Numbered from the stretch's first letter, positions 36,681 through 46,117 are shown. The stretch is DNA of 64,000 nucleotides from an uncultured Glaciecola sp. (GCA_905479945.1 CAJQOP010000025.1:1-64000); one strand, 5' to 3'. The notes: generated by a model from the letters alone, not told the origin. Made by a program: numbers and translations.

Positions 36681-37610
36681 ATGACACCAGAAGTTTGGAC
36701 AGCTTTACTTATACTGAACAAGTTTCTGGTGTACTTAGCTATAACCGCTGCGATTGGGGCTTCGGCAAATATGCTGCTATTTACCCATCACGATTTCATA
36801 TCAACTCGCTACGGTGTGGTCAGGCAATGGCAAACTAGCATTAATAAATATGGTATTTTATTTATTGTAATTGGTTTTATCGCTAACCTTTTTGACTTTT
36901 TTGTACAAGTGGGAAACATGTCCGAAAACGGTTTGAAGGGGATGTTTGAACCCATTATGCTCAAGATGCTTTGGGCTAGCTCAGTGGGCACATTATCCCT
37001 TATTAGAGCCGCAGCGTTTTTGTTATCGGCAGCACTGATGTTCTATGTGATAAAGTTACCTAATTCACTTAATAGCAGAACCAAGTTAGTTTTCTTTGGG
37101 CTATTCACTCTTTTAGTAATACTGCTATTAAGCGCCTCATTTACCCTTTCTGGCCATACCAACTCGCTTGGCTTTGGAAGTGTCACACTTATTACCTTGC
37201 ATGTCGCGCTGGCGTTTGCATGGCTTGGTTCCCTTGTGCCATTGATATATGCAAGCTACTCCTTCAATGACAATGAGCTTTATTTATTAATGGACCGGTT
37301 TGGCAGTTACGCGTCATGGGGAGTCGCTATTTTGCTTATTGCAGGCACAGTTATGTTAGTGCAGTTAGTACCAAGTATAGAGCTTCTTTTTTCAAGTGCC
37401 TATGGTCAACTCTTTATTCTTAAAATGATTGGCATGCTATTAATGCTTGTTTTTGCACTTACGCATAAATTTTTTCTCGTTCCTCACTTACTTCAAAAAG
37501 AGAACGGGCATATAAAACTGCGACATTCCATTATAGCTGAAGCCTGCATTGGTCTGCTCGTATTAATTACCACCAGTATTGTCACAACAGCCGTTGGGCC
37601 TGTAATGTAG
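36681..37610 (+). CDS. copD: Copper resistance membrane protein CopD
   Basis: A 309-residue inner-membrane protein with about eight hydrophobic helices and the CopD-domain patterns LNKFLVYLAITAAIGA, SFTLSGHTNSLGFG and TLHVALAFAWLGSLVPL. His residues in these helices are candidate copper ligands. CopD proteins are linked to copper movement across the inner membrane. It is co-transcribed with copC and probably the NTF2-like gene. Confidence 0.92.
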   Translation: MTPEVWTALLILNKFLVYLAITAAIGASANMLLFTHHDFISTRYGVVRQWQTSINKYGILFIVIGFIANLFDFFVQVGNMSENGLKGMFEPIMLKMLWASSVGTLSLIRAAAFLLSAALMFYVIKLPNSLNSRTKLVFFGLFTLLVILLLSASFTLSGHTNSLGFGSVTLITLHVALAFAWLGSLVPLIYASYSFNDNELYLLMDRFGSYASWGVAILLIAGTVMLVQLVPSIELLFSSAYGQLFILKMIGMLLMLVFALTHKFFLVPHLLQKENGHIKLRHSIIAEACIGLLVLITTSIVTTAVGPVM

Positions 37611-37657
37611 AGGCTCCGGCTAATCAATTTATCTACTATTTATTAAAGGTCAAATTT

Positions 37658-38143
37658 ATGAAACACATTAATCAAATCAAGTTGCTGACAATGTTCGCTC
37701 TTATTCTGTTGAGTGCATCAGCGTTTTCTCATGAAAATGAGGCGGATAAAGAAGCAAAACCGACGATGTTCTCCGGTCTTGAAACACCAGCGGGAAAGAC
37801 AGTATTAGCTTTTCATAAAGCGCTCGAAACGGGTGATGCACAAACTGCCCAAAGCTTGCTCGCTGATAATGTTTTGATACTCGAGGGCAAAGGTGTTGAG
37901 AGAAGCGCGCAGGAGTATGCAAGTCATCATATGCTGTCTGATATGAAATATTTAAAAGCGATGACAATTGAGTCTATTGAACACCATGTTACTCAATACA
38001 ATGCTATAGCAATGTCGATATCAAGAAGTAGCGTAAAAGGTATCTACAAAGATAAAACCGTTGACCGAATTGGTAATGAGACCATAACGCTTGAAAAGAA
38101 AAATGATAAATGGAAAATTACGCATATACATTGGTCCAATTAA
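37658..38143 (+). CDS. Secreted NTF2/SnoaL-like (DUF4440-type) protein
   Basis: A 161-residue exported protein (signal peptide ending near SAFSHE) with a cone-shaped NTF2-like fold: FHKALETGDAQTAQSLLADN at the start and KNDKWKITHIHWSN at the end. It follows copD by 47 bases, so it probably belongs to the copper operon. A role in periplasmic copper handling is inferred from position only. Confidence 0.82.
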   Translation: MKHINQIKLLTMFALILLSASAFSHENEADKEAKPTMFSGLETPAGKTVLAFHKALETGDAQTAQSLLADNVLILEGKGVERSAQEYASHHMLSDMKYLKAMTIESIEHHVTQYNAIAMSISRSSVKGIYKDKTVDRIGNETITLEKKNDKWKITHIHWSN

Positions 38144-38186
38144 TAGCAGATAGTTTGACTCGTCACGCAAACTAGATATTTATCGC

Positions 38187-38215
38187 TTCGTTTTCATTAC
38201 AAAAATGAAAACGAA
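38187..38215. repeat. Perfect inverted repeat after the copC operon
   Basis: Twelve-base arms TTCGTTTTCATT and AATGAAAACGAA flank a 5-base loop, 43 bases after the NTF2-like gene. There is no T-run after it, so it is either a weak terminator or a protein-binding site. Confidence 0.55.
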
Positions 38216-38455
38216 TGGTAACCCAATTATCATTAATGATTGATGCAGATCATTTACATCATCCGCCACCCCAGTAAACTTTTACTAGCGCTTTTTCGTC
38301 CATCGCTAACGACCCTAGATCCTTGCTTATTAGAAGTAGCGAAAAACGAGGTGCCTTACGATTGTTTAAAGCTATCGGGCTAAATAATCCCATCAACAAT
38401 TTTAGTGCTAGTGCCTGTTTGGCAGATGCTAGCAAGACATGATTAAAAGCAGGTC

Positions 38456-38486
38456 TTGACCTGTGAGCAACTCACAGGTTTACCAT
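38456..38486 (+). promoter_or_regulatory. MerR-type promoter with 19-bp spacer and metal-regulator dyad
   Basis: A TTGACC -35 box and TACCAT -10 box are separated by exactly 19 bases, the over-long spacing that MerR-family activators correct by DNA distortion. Between them lies a perfect dyad ACCTGTGAG-CAA-CTCACAGGT. The outer ACCT...AGGT ends resemble CueR sites. It lies about 70 bases before the MerR gene and should drive merR-copA. Confidence 0.8.
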
Positions 38487-38558
38487 GCAGTTGTTGTTAA
38501 TGCGATCAATATTATCTCATGAATTAAATGCGTGAACAAATTGAAAAAGGAGCCTGGT

Positions 38559-38987
38559 ATGCAGGTGACAGAACTAGCCGAATTATTCAGCATAAAAAAA
38601 GACACCGTCCGATACTACACGAGGATTGGTTTATTGCGTCCGTCAAAGTCATTGGAAAATGGTTATAAATTCTATAATAGGTCTGAACAAAGTCGTCTTC
38701 GGTTCATTCTAAGCGCCCGGGATTTAGGGTTCTCGATTGATGATATAGAAAAAATATTTTCAGAGTCGGATGAGGGTAAAACACCTTGCCCAACCGTAAG
38801 GGTGTTAATTGAAAAAAGGCTGCAAGAAACCAAACAACGATTTATTGAAATGGGAGAGCTGCGAGACCGAATGCAGAGCGCAGTCAAGACTTGGGAAAAA
38901 ATGCCGGACAAAGCGCCCTGCAATAATGTCATCTGCCATTTAATCGAAGATTTCGCGCTCGCACAAAACGATACACGAAAATCCTGA
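38559..38987 (+). CDS. MerR family metal-responsive regulator
   Basis: A 142-residue regulator with N-terminal winged HTH (VTELAELFSIKKDTVRYYTRIG), a dimerisation helix and a C-terminal Cys-containing metal loop (PCNNVICHLIE, with another Cys at TPCPTVR). ATG 38559 is chosen because AAAGGAG is 6 bases upstream; the track start adds nine residues. The C-terminal loop is closer to the CadR/PbrR/ZntR style than to short CueR, yet its target is a copper ATPase, so metal specificity is open. Confidence 0.88.
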   Translation: MQVTELAELFSIKKDTVRYYTRIGLLRPSKSLENGYKFYNRSEQSRLRFILSARDLGFSIDDIEKIFSESDEGKTPCPTVRVLIEKRLQETKQRFIEMGELRDRMQSAVKTWEKMPDKAPCNNVICHLIEDFALAQNDTRKS

Positions 38988-39033
38988 TGTGCGGACTTAA
39001 AAGAATACCTAACCATTCTAAACGGAGGGTTTA

Positions 39034-41409
39034 ATGAGTAATACAAACAATGACGAGAGTAAGACTAAACACTCATGCTGCAACAATAAAAAAGCACCCA
39101 GCTTAGACGTGGCAGCTAATAAAGATGAGTTTCAGCAAGAGGAGGCTGACGCTTGTACCATCGTTAACGCTAATGAAAAAGAAGAACATCATTTAATTAT
39201 TGATGGTGCTAGTTGTGCTAGCTGCGTCACTAAAATTGAAAAAGCACTGCGCGCTGTCAAGGGCGTGAAAAGTGCAGATATGAACTTCGCACAACGCAGC
39301 GTAATCGTTACTGGTAACGTTAAGGGCGCAAAGCTGATTACGGCAGTTGAAATTGCCGGGTATAACGCAAAAATAGATACCAGTGGATCAGAAGAAGAAG
39401 CGCTAGACGAGAAAGAAAAAGCCGATTGGCAGTATTACAAAAAGCTCATGCGAGACATGACTATAGCGCTGTTACTCGGCGTGCCACTGATGATATATGG
39501 CCTCATGATAGGTGAGATGACGGTTAACACCACGGGAGAGCGAATTGGGTGGTTGGCGGTTGGTTTAGCAACGCTTGGCGTGATGTACTTCTCAGGCAAG
39601 CATTTCTATATTGGCGCGTGGAATTCATTAAAAAATCATTCAGCCAACATGGATACGCTCATTGCATTGGGGACGGGCACCGCGTGGATATATTCAATGG
39701 TGGTCGTTGCAGTTCCAGAATTATTGCCGCAAATGGCGCGCCATGTCTACTTTGAAGCGACCGCCATGATCATTGGTTTAATTAACCTAGGTTTAGCACT
39801 TGAAGTAAAAGCGCGCGGGAAAACCTCAGAAGCGATTAAACGATTAATTGGTTTGCAAGCCAAAACCTCACGGGTGATTAGAGATGGCAAAGATATCGAT
39901 ATCCCCATAGAAGATGTATTGCTCAACGATTTAATTCGAGTACGGCCAGGTGAAAAAATATCTGTCGATGGGCTTGTAGTGGAAGGGCATACCGCGGTTG
40001 ATGAATCCATGTTAACCGGTGAGCCTATGCCCGTTGAGAAAAGTAATGGTGACAAAGTGGTTGCTGGCACTATTAATAAATCAGGTTCAGTTGTATTTAA
40101 AGCGACGCGCGTAGGCAAAGATACTGCGCTTGCGCAAATCATCAATATGGTTAAAAGAGCGCAGAATTCTAAACCACCAATAGGGCGTTTAGCGGATGTG
40201 ATTTCAGCGTACTTTGTCCCGGTAATTATGATTATTGCGGTGCTTAGTGCGCTAGCATGGCTAAATTTTGGCCCCTCGCCAGCAGTCGCATTTGCGATTG
40301 TGTCGGCGACCACAGTGCTGATCATCGCTTGCCCCTGTGCGCTGGGGTTGGCTACACCCATGTCGGTAATGGTTGGGGTGGGTAAAGCTGCAGAAGCTGG
40401 CGTGTTGATCCGAAACGGTGAAGCGCTGCAAACAGCGTCAAAAATAACCACCATGATCCTTGATAAGACGGCCACCATCACCGAAGGTACTCCAAAGGTT
40501 ACCGACATCTTATTAGCTGAGGGGCAAGAAAGAGAGCATGTATTAATGCTTGCTGCGAGTATTGAAGCGGGCTCTGAGCATCCACTGGCAATGGCCATTG
40601 TAGAAAGCGCTAAAGAACAAGGTATTGAAGCGCGTAAAGTCAGTGCTTTCGCTTCAATTGCTGGTAAAGGCGTAGAAGCGGTACTTGATGACCGTCAGCT
40701 TTTGTTTGGTAACGAAAAGCTAATGAAAGAACGCAACATAGACATTCGAGCGTTCATAGACAGAGCTCAAACACTTGCCGAAGATGCTAAAACCCCGATG
40801 TACTTTGCTATCAACAATAGAATAGCTGCCGTAATAGCGGTCGCTGACCCCATTAAACCAGACTCGATTGAAGCTATTAAACGCCTTCAAAGCAATGGGA
40901 TCCGCATTGTTATGCTAACTGGCGATAACCGCTTAACGGCAAAAGCCATTGCGAGCACAGTAGGGATCACAGAATTTGTCGCTGAAGTCATGCCAGAGGA
41001 TAAAGCGAACAAAGTCGCCGAATTGCAGAAAGAGGGCGAAATAGTCGGCATGACCGGCGACGGTATTAATGATGCTCCTGCTCTGGCACACGCCAATGTT
41101 GGTTTCGCCATCGGCACTGGCACTGATGTCGCCATTGAGAGCGCTGATATCACACTTATGCGCGGCTCACTGCATGGTTTAGCCGATGCTATCGCAGTAA
41201 GCAAGGCGACCTTAACAAACATCAAACAGAATCTGTTTGGCGCATTTATTTACAACGTGGCAGGGGTGCCTATAGCGGCCGGTATTTTATATCCATTCTT
41301 TGGTTTATTGTTAAGCCCCATTATAGCTGGCGCTGCTATGGCCTTCTCCTCATTAACGGTAGTAACTAATGCCAATCGCCTGCGCTTTTTTAAAGCACAA
41401 GACCACTAG
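39034..41409 (+). CDS. copA: Copper-exporting P1B-type ATPase CopA with variant DKTAT motif
   Basis: A 791-residue Cu(I) export pump. The N-terminus is Cys/His-rich (KHSCCNNKK), then one HMA domain with CASC, eight predicted membrane helices, transport motif [12 protein letters not shown], actuator TGEP, SEHPLA in the nucleotide domain and [11 protein letters not shown] hinge. The phosphorylation motif reads DKTATIT instead of DKTGTIT (Asp near residue 477), a rare change at a very conserved Gly. All other motifs are intact. It lies 46 bases after the merR gene and probably shares its promoter. Confidence 0.94.
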   Translation: MSNTNNDESKTKHSCCNNKKAPSLDVAANKDEFQQEEADACTIVNANEKEEHHLIIDGASCASCVTKIEKALRAVKGVKSADMNFAQRSVIVTGNVKGAKLITAVEIAGYNAKIDTSGSEEEALDEKEKADWQYYKKLMRDMTIALLLGVPLMIYGLMIGEMTVNTTGERIGWLAVGLATLGVMYFSGKHFYIGAWNSLKNHSANMDTLIALGTGTAWIYSMVVVAVPELLPQMARHVYFEATAMIIGLINLGLALEVKARGKTSEAIKRLIGLQAKTSRVIRDGKDIDIPIEDVLLNDLIRVRPGEKISVDGLVVEGHTAVDESMLTGEPMPVEKSNGDKVVAGTINKSGSVVFKATRVGKDTALAQIINMVKRAQNSKPPIGRLADVISAYFVPVIMIIAVLSALAWLNFGPSPAVAFAIVSATTVLIIACPCALGLATPMSVMVGVGKAAEAGVLIRNGEALQTASKITTMILDKTATITEGTPKVTDILLAEGQEREHVLMLAASIEAGSEHPLAMAIVESAKEQGIEARKVSAFASIAGKGVEAVLDDRQLLFGNEKLMKERNIDIRAFIDRAQTLAEDAKTPMYFAINNRIAAVIAVADPIKPDSIEAIKRLQSNGIRIVMLTGDNRLTAKAIASTVGITEFVAEVMPEDKANKVAELQKEGEIVGMTGDGINDAPALAHANVGFAIGTGTDVAIESADITLMRGSLHGLADAIAVSKATLTNIKQNLFGAFIYNVAGVPIAAGILYPFFGLLLSPIIAGAAMAFSSLTVVTNANRLRFFKAQDH

Positions 41410-41421
41410 GAGTATTGAATT

Positions 41422-41775
41422 ATGTTTTGGATAAATTTAGCAGGAGCGGCACTTATCGTGCTTATTGTGTGGTGGTTTTGGATTTACAAATCCGCCAGTG
41501 TCGCCATCCAAGATGGTGCTATCGAAATATTAGTAAAAGATGGCGTATATCAACCCTCGAAAATAAGGCTGCCAGCCAATCAAAAAGCAACGCTCACATT
41601 TACGAGGGTAGATTCCTCACCTTGCTCTGAGTCTTTACAAATTCCAGATTTGGATATCAATGCAATCTTGACCTTAAACAAAAAAATGACTGTAACAATA
41701 CCGCCCACAGAACCTGGACAGCACGCTTTTCACTGCCAGATGAAAATGTATGTGGGTGAGTTGATTTTCGAATGA
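41422..41775 (+). CDS. Membrane-anchored cupredoxin-like protein
   Basis: A 117-residue protein with an N-terminal membrane helix (AGAALIVLIVWWFWIY) and a periplasmic cupredoxin-like domain (about 30-117). Copper ligand candidates are Cys in SSPCSES and FHCQMKMY near the end, matching the C-x-M arrangement seen in Cupredoxin_1 domains. It lies 12 bases after copA in the same operon and may receive copper from the pump. Confidence 0.85.
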   Translation: MFWINLAGAALIVLIVWWFWIYKSASVAIQDGAIEILVKDGVYQPSKIRLPANQKATLTFTRVDSSPCSESLQIPDLDINAILTLNKKMTVTIPPTEPGQHAFHCQMKMYVGELIFE

Positions 41776-41813
41776 GTCGCGCAATGCATAAGCATTCTTC
41801 AATTTCATAAACG

Positions 41814-41936
41814 TTGAAAAAACTGAGCGAAATTGCTGAATTTGGAGGGGAATATTTGGCTTACAAAGCACATGTGCCAATGTTTATTCCACGCATAGAG
41901 CAATGGAAGTCATTTATTAAGCAAGCCAAAATTTAA
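41814..41936 (+). other. Short ORF of doubtful status in a decayed region
   Basis: A 40-codon frame from TTG reads KKLSEIAEFGGEYLAYKAHV and onward, with protein-like composition but no recognised family. The whole stretch 41776-42180 has several short protein-like frames (for example GYDATHCDLDGIENIVI near 42000) broken by stops, suggesting a decayed gene or element rather than functional genes. Confidence 0.3.
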
Positions 41937-42180
41937 CTGTTAGATTTTAAGTGTAATGAAAAAAGGAGAAACAAATCTTACATATAGGCTATGACGCGAC
42001 CCACTGTGACCTTGATGGTATTGAAAACATAGTGATTTAGTCTGATTGACATTCCGATGGCCAAGAAAGACGCTAAACCATTAAACACTAGCAGAAAGAT
42101 TTAACGCAAAGTGTTGCGTCGAATAGTTATTACTAGCTTTGCCATCTATGCCTTGTTAACCCAAGCATAGAATATTTTTT

Positions 42181-42369
42181 TCAGGCTCGTAAGGAACAAA
42201 AAATTGTCACGCTGTGATAAAAAATCATGAAATACTTTTGCCATCGCATAGCGACCACAACGCAAAAGTAGTCAAACTCACGCTCAACAAATGTAGGTAA
42301 ATGTTTACCTTGTTCAGATAGGGTTTTTTTGAATTCCGGATAATGTCGTTCGACCGGTTGATATAGCAA
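42181..42369 (-). pseudogene. IS91-family transposase N-terminal fragment
   Basis: The minus-strand frame gives YQPVERHYPEFKKTLSEQGK, HLPTFVEREF and DYF. This matches the start of IS91-type transposases (HYP.F...L..QG..LP.YV.REF.DYL.CGRLEHGF). After DYF a shift to another frame gives LRCGRYAMAKVF, so the gene is both truncated and frameshifted. The rest of the element is missing. Confidence 0.55.
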
Positions 42370-42400
42370 GGTATTTTCTTGTCAATGCACATCTTGATGC

Positions 42401-42829
42401 TCAGAGTTTTTGCAAACTCTGCATTATCCACTGCTTGATCTGGGATTCATTCATACCGCCCGAAATACGGTCAATTTCTTCTCCTTTGTGGAAAAAAATC
42501 AAGGTTGGAATTGAGCGAATAACCGCATCAGCAGACACTGCATGTGCGTTCTCGGTATCCACTTTGGCGAATAAAATACCATCAGATTCTTTGGCTACCC
42601 TTTCAAATGACGGCCCCATTGCCTTGCATGGTCCACACCAGCTCGCCCAAAAATCGACAATTACCGGCATATGGTTTTTCTCAACATAAGGATAAAAACT
42701 ACTGTCATCTAATTCAACAGGAGCCCCGCTATAAATAGCGTCACTGCACTTTCCGCACTTAGCTCCAATATGGGTTTTGTCTTCTGGAATGCGGTTGGTT
42801 GACGAGCAATGGGCACAAACAATATGCAT
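42401..42829 (-). CDS. trxC: Thioredoxin 2 (TrxC)
   Basis: A 142-residue thioredoxin with the N-terminal zinc ribbon of TrxC (IVCAHCSSTNRIP and GAKCGKCSDA) and the active site FWASWCGPCKAMGP. It reduces protein disulfides in the cytosol; TrxC is typically induced by oxidative stress. It stands next to the copper region and is divergent from a GST. Confidence 0.94.
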   Translation of the reverse strand: MHIVCAHCSSTNRIPEDKTHIGAKCGKCSDAIYSGAPVELDDSSFYPYVEKNHMPVIVDFWASWCGPCKAMGPSFERVAKESDGILFAKVDTENAHAVSADAVIRSIPTLIFFHKGEEIDRISGGMNESQIKQWIMQSLQKL

Positions 42830-42943
42830 TGGTATTCCTTGGGTTCAAAAAAATGATAATTGACTATAAGCATTTGAATGTTGCAAATAATACAATAAAA
42901 CGCAAGAGTATGGGCCATAAACAAGAACTTATGAGACAACAAC

Positions 42944-43612
42944 ATGCTTAAATTATACGGATTCGACGTTAGTAATTATTACAACATGATCAAGTTAGCT
43001 ATGGCCCTAAAAGGAATTGAATACGAAGCCGTTATTACCTATCCCAATCAAACTCCAGAGTACTTGGCTATTTGCGCTACAGGCAAAGTACCAGCTTTGA
43101 GCACCGACGAGGGTGTGTTGGTTGAAACCAATGTGATCATGGAGTATTTGGATGAGTTGTCGCCTGAATGTCCGTTAATTTCTGGATCTGCATATGAACG
43201 CGCAAAAATTCGTGAATTGATGAAAATCGTAGAGATTTACATAGAATTGCCTGCAAGGCGCTGTCATACCGAAGCTTTCTGGGGCGTGCCTGTGCATGAA
43301 CAAACTAAGAAAGAAGTAAAACGAGCATTATTGAATGGCATTCAAGCAGTGTCACGCGCCGCATCGTTTTCACCCTACATAGCCGGTGATAAAATTAGTG
43401 CTGCAGACATCATGTTCCTATACTCGGCGAGTTTAGCCTCTTCCGTTGCGAAGAAGTTATTTGACATTGATTTACTAGCGGAAGCGCCCGGCGCGAAAGA
43501 GCTTATGGCAATACTCAAAGCGCTTCCAGAAGTACAAGTTGTTGCCAAAGATCAAGCTGCTGCTCAACCTGCTTTTAGTGCTTATTTGGCCAAAGCCTTT
43601 GCTAAACAGTAA
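42944..43612 (+). CDS. Glutathione S-transferase family protein
   Basis: A 222-residue GST: N-terminal thioredoxin fold (MLKLYGFDVSNYYNMIKLAM, GKVPALSTDEGVLVETNVIM) and C-terminal helical domain with GDKISAADIMFLY. It is divergent from trxC and only distantly similar to the GST at 6183. Substrate unknown. Confidence 0.87.
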   Translation: MLKLYGFDVSNYYNMIKLAMALKGIEYEAVITYPNQTPEYLAICATGKVPALSTDEGVLVETNVIMEYLDELSPECPLISGSAYERAKIRELMKIVEIYIELPARRCHTEAFWGVPVHEQTKKEVKRALLNGIQAVSRAASFSPYIAGDKISAADIMFLYSASLASSVAKKLFDIDLLAEAPGAKELMAILKALPEVQVVAKDQAAAQPAFSAYLAKAFAKQ

Positions 43613-43618
43613 ACGACC

Positions 43619-44509
43619 TTAGTCTAGGACGAGTTCCGTGTTGCTAGAAAAATTTCTAGTTTGCTGTGTCATTGGGTCAATAAATTGTAATTTTTGTGCT
43701 AATAATTGCAACGGTTTGCTGTAATCATCTGGCTTACTTGGCTGTAACTCTGGATAGTAGTTATCGTTTAACAGAGGCCAGCCAAGGCTTTGCATATGCA
43801 CGCGCAGTTGATGGGTTTTTCCTGTTACAGGGTTTAGCTCGAATAGGGCTTTGTCAGCTGAACTTTTTAGACAACGAATGTGGGAATGGCTGTTGGCCAC
43901 CCCCTCAACAATATGCATCAAAAATCTAGGCTCGGTTTTCTCCAACCGATTTTTAACTTCCCATTGTTGCTTGCTCATAGCAGGCTTGTTAATCGTGCTG
44001 GCGATGGCCTGATAAGTTTTGCTAACTTCACGTGTTTCAAATAGACGGTGGTATTGCTGACGTGAATTAGGATCCATCGAAAACAATACCAAACCTGCTG
44101 TGCCTTTATCTATTCGATGAACGGCTTGCAGTTGCTGGTTGCCGGTCTTATTGCGCAAGCGATTTTGCAGACATTCCTCAATATACTTGCCACCTGGTGT
44201 TACTGGTAAAAAGTGTGGCTTATAAGCAACTAAGATTAACTCGTCCTGAAAAATAATCTGTTCTGCAAAAGGAATGATTGGCTCACTTTCAAGCTCGCGA
44301 TAATAATAAACACGTTGCTGAGCAGCAAAAAGTGTTTGTGGCTTAATTAAAGATCCATCATGCCAATGAACTTTGCCATCAGCCATTCGTTGATGCCAAA
44401 CCTCACTCGTAATCGTCGGAAACTTTAGAATAAGAAATTCCAGAACAGTGCTTACACCTGGATTGTGTTGCGGTAAGCTGAGCTTGGACGCGGATTTAGC
44501 TATAACCAT
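43619..44509 (-). CDS. RluA-family RNA pseudouridine synthase
   Basis: A 296-residue pseudouridine synthase. The catalytic motif is VHRIDKGTAGLVLFS, with the essential Asp, and the C-terminal domain has PVTGKTHQLRVHMQSLGWPL. No clear S4 domain is visible at the N-terminus, which differs from RluC/RluD. The target uridine (rRNA or tRNA) cannot be assigned. Confidence 0.88.
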   Translation of the reverse strand: MVIAKSASKLSLPQHNPGVSTVLEFLILKFPTITSEVWHQRMADGKVHWHDGSLIKPQTLFAAQQRVYYYRELESEPIIPFAEQIIFQDELILVAYKPHFLPVTPGGKYIEECLQNRLRNKTGNQQLQAVHRIDKGTAGLVLFSMDPNSRQQYHRLFETREVSKTYQAIASTINKPAMSKQQWEVKNRLEKTEPRFLMHIVEGVANSHSHIRCLKSSADKALFELNPVTGKTHQLRVHMQSLGWPLLNDNYYPELQPSKPDDYSKPLQLLAQKLQFIDPMTQQTRNFSSNTELVLD

Positions 44510-44808
44510 ATTTGCACTCGTAGTTGACCCGATAAAAATTTTTTAAGTCTAAATTGACGGCTATAGTATATAACGTTTTGGCTTGACCAACTCGACACTT
44601 CGGCAAAGCAGAGCAGCATTGACTCAGTTTAAAGCTCGCTAATATTATTAAGTGGTCTTGTTCTCTAAAAAATTCACTATAAAATCACCCACCTTTTTGT
44701 AAAATTTACTCTGTGTAATTTTCATTGTGAAATTAGTCATAAAAATGCGCTATGCTCATTGTGTAGAAATTGCTAAGACTTAAATTGAGACACACTGGAG
44801 AATTCATT

Positions 44809-45261
44809 ATGACAATGCCAATCGCTGACACTAATCGCATCGAAATACAAAAACAAACAAATTCGCCAGAGCGAGCCATGCCTTTTTTCAATATTCGTCA
44901 GCATAAAGATTCAAATGTGCTTAACAGTTACTTCGAGCCGAGCGAAATATTAGACCAACACTTTGCATTACAAAACGGCTCGCACAAAAATGTTAAGCAA
45001 TACGTGATTTACTTCCGCCACATCATGGCATTTTTTGCAGACGGCAGTCATTGCGGTTTAGCTCAACCAAAACAATTTGTCGCTTTTGCCGGCTATAAAG
45101 ATACCCCAGAATCAATAGTGCTAAAGGAAAATAGCGTTCATGTCGAGTTAGTTCTTAATACTCGTAACAATGTAAATCAAGGTAAGAGCGTTATGCATAT
45201 TGAATTCCCTGTGCAAAGCACATTTACGTCTACTACCGATGACGATTACTTCGTTGAGTAA
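44809..45261 (+). CDS. Stand-alone protein resembling the inserted alpha/beta domain of malate synthase G
   Basis: A 150-residue protein; ATG 44809 follows GGAG at 8 bases. Residues about 55-115 follow the order of motifs in the inserted domain of malate synthase G: FALQNGSHKNVKQYVIY, then an FADGS turn, PKQFVAFAGYKD, and IVLKENSVHVEL. Malate synthase G has (from memory) ENGSYQDV, TPAQFVGYRG and LLKNNGLHIEL in the same order and spacing. The catalytic TIM barrel and active-site residues are absent, so it cannot be a malate synthase alone. It could bind or regulate one. A strong terminator follows. Confidence 0.6.
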   Translation: MTMPIADTNRIEIQKQTNSPERAMPFFNIRQHKDSNVLNSYFEPSEILDQHFALQNGSHKNVKQYVIYFRHIMAFFADGSHCGLAQPKQFVAFAGYKDTPESIVLKENSVHVELVLNTRNNVNQGKSVMHIEFPVQSTFTSTTDDDYFVE

Positions 45262-45303
45262 TATATTGATAAATACTGTTGATAAATACTAATCACACAG
45301 AAT

Positions 45304-45342
45304 AAGTGTAAATGACGCTTTGATAAGTCGTCATTTACACTT
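45304..45342 (+). terminator. Intrinsic terminator
   Basis: Perfect 14-base arms AAGTGTAAATGACG and CGTCATTTACACTT surround an 11-base loop, followed by TTGTTATTT. It ends the malate synthase G-like domain gene. Confidence 0.85.
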
Positions 45343-45483
45343 TTGTTATTTAGACTTTTTTGATTAACTGAATGCTGATATCACCGAGCGTATTCGCCTA
45401 CCTGCTCAGCAGAATTCATCCAGTCATGCTTATATTTTCAACAAATAATACTAACATATGAAAATTAATTGAGCATTGGGCTA

Positions 45484-45924
45484 CTAGTTAACTTCATCGG
45501 AAGACTCAATCCAACTCCGTTGAACCGCCATTCTAGCAAGGAGTAATAACCCTACCGCTATTAATGCCACCAAACCCTGCATAATTAAAACGCTTACACC
45601 CATCACACTAACCGCATCAACAATCACAAATATACCGATGTTTTGCAGCACTAAACCTATAAGGGAGATCATGAATAACATCGACGCCCACGCTTTTTTA
45701 AGCAGTAACCCCGCACAGCCTATTACACCTGCAAATACCGCTAACAATGATGCATAAGACGACCACATTGGGGTGTCGGCATACATTTGCTGTTGTTCCA
45801 GGGGAAGCAAGGCAATCGCCTCGGGTGTTATCATAAAATTCATTACAACCATGGCTGCGCCAAGTAAATTCCATAGTAGTGCAATAATTGCGACAATGAT
45901 GAACCAAATAGGTGCTTTAGTCAT
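45484..45924 (-). CDS. Four-helix inner-membrane protein of unknown function
   Basis: A 146-residue protein with four hydrophobic segments (starting WFIIVAIIALLWNLLGAAMV). ATG 45924 is chosen because GGAG lies 7 bases upstream; the track start adds 28 residues. Similar small proteins are common in marine gammaproteobacteria, often loosely annotated as sugar transporter-like, without evidence for transport. Not recognised further. Confidence 0.72.
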   Translation of the reverse strand: MTKAPIWFIIVAIIALLWNLLGAAMVVMNFMITPEAIALLPLEQQQMYADTPMWSSYASLLAVFAGVIGCAGLLLKKAWASMLFMISLIGLVLQNIGIFVIVDAVSVMGVSVLIMQGLVALIAVGLLLLARMAVQRSWIESSDEVN

Positions 45925-46117
45925 AGTGATCTCCAAAATTTGCTTAGCTAAATAAAAGTACTCAGCTTTTGCTGGGCTCTGAGCAAAGAATAGTGCCTTA
46001 AGCAGCAAATGTAAAAGTTATGTTATATGATGGCGTGAATACTACTTTTCTCGATGCAAGGCTATTCCCCTTTGAGAAGCGCTGTATCAATAAACCCCTT
46101 TAAACAATCCAAAAGAA

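Noticed and set aside
38214-38276. 20-codon His/Pro-rich frame (MVTQLSLMIDADHLHHPPPQ) before the merR promoter
   Set aside because: There is no ribosome site and it is too short to distinguish from chance; it is upstream of the mapped-like promoter, so it cannot be a leader of merR.
39747-40598. 283-codon open frame on the minus strand
   Set aside because: It lies wholly inside copA in antisense, is Ser/Ala/Thr-rich and low in complexity, and has no recognisable domain; it is a shadow.
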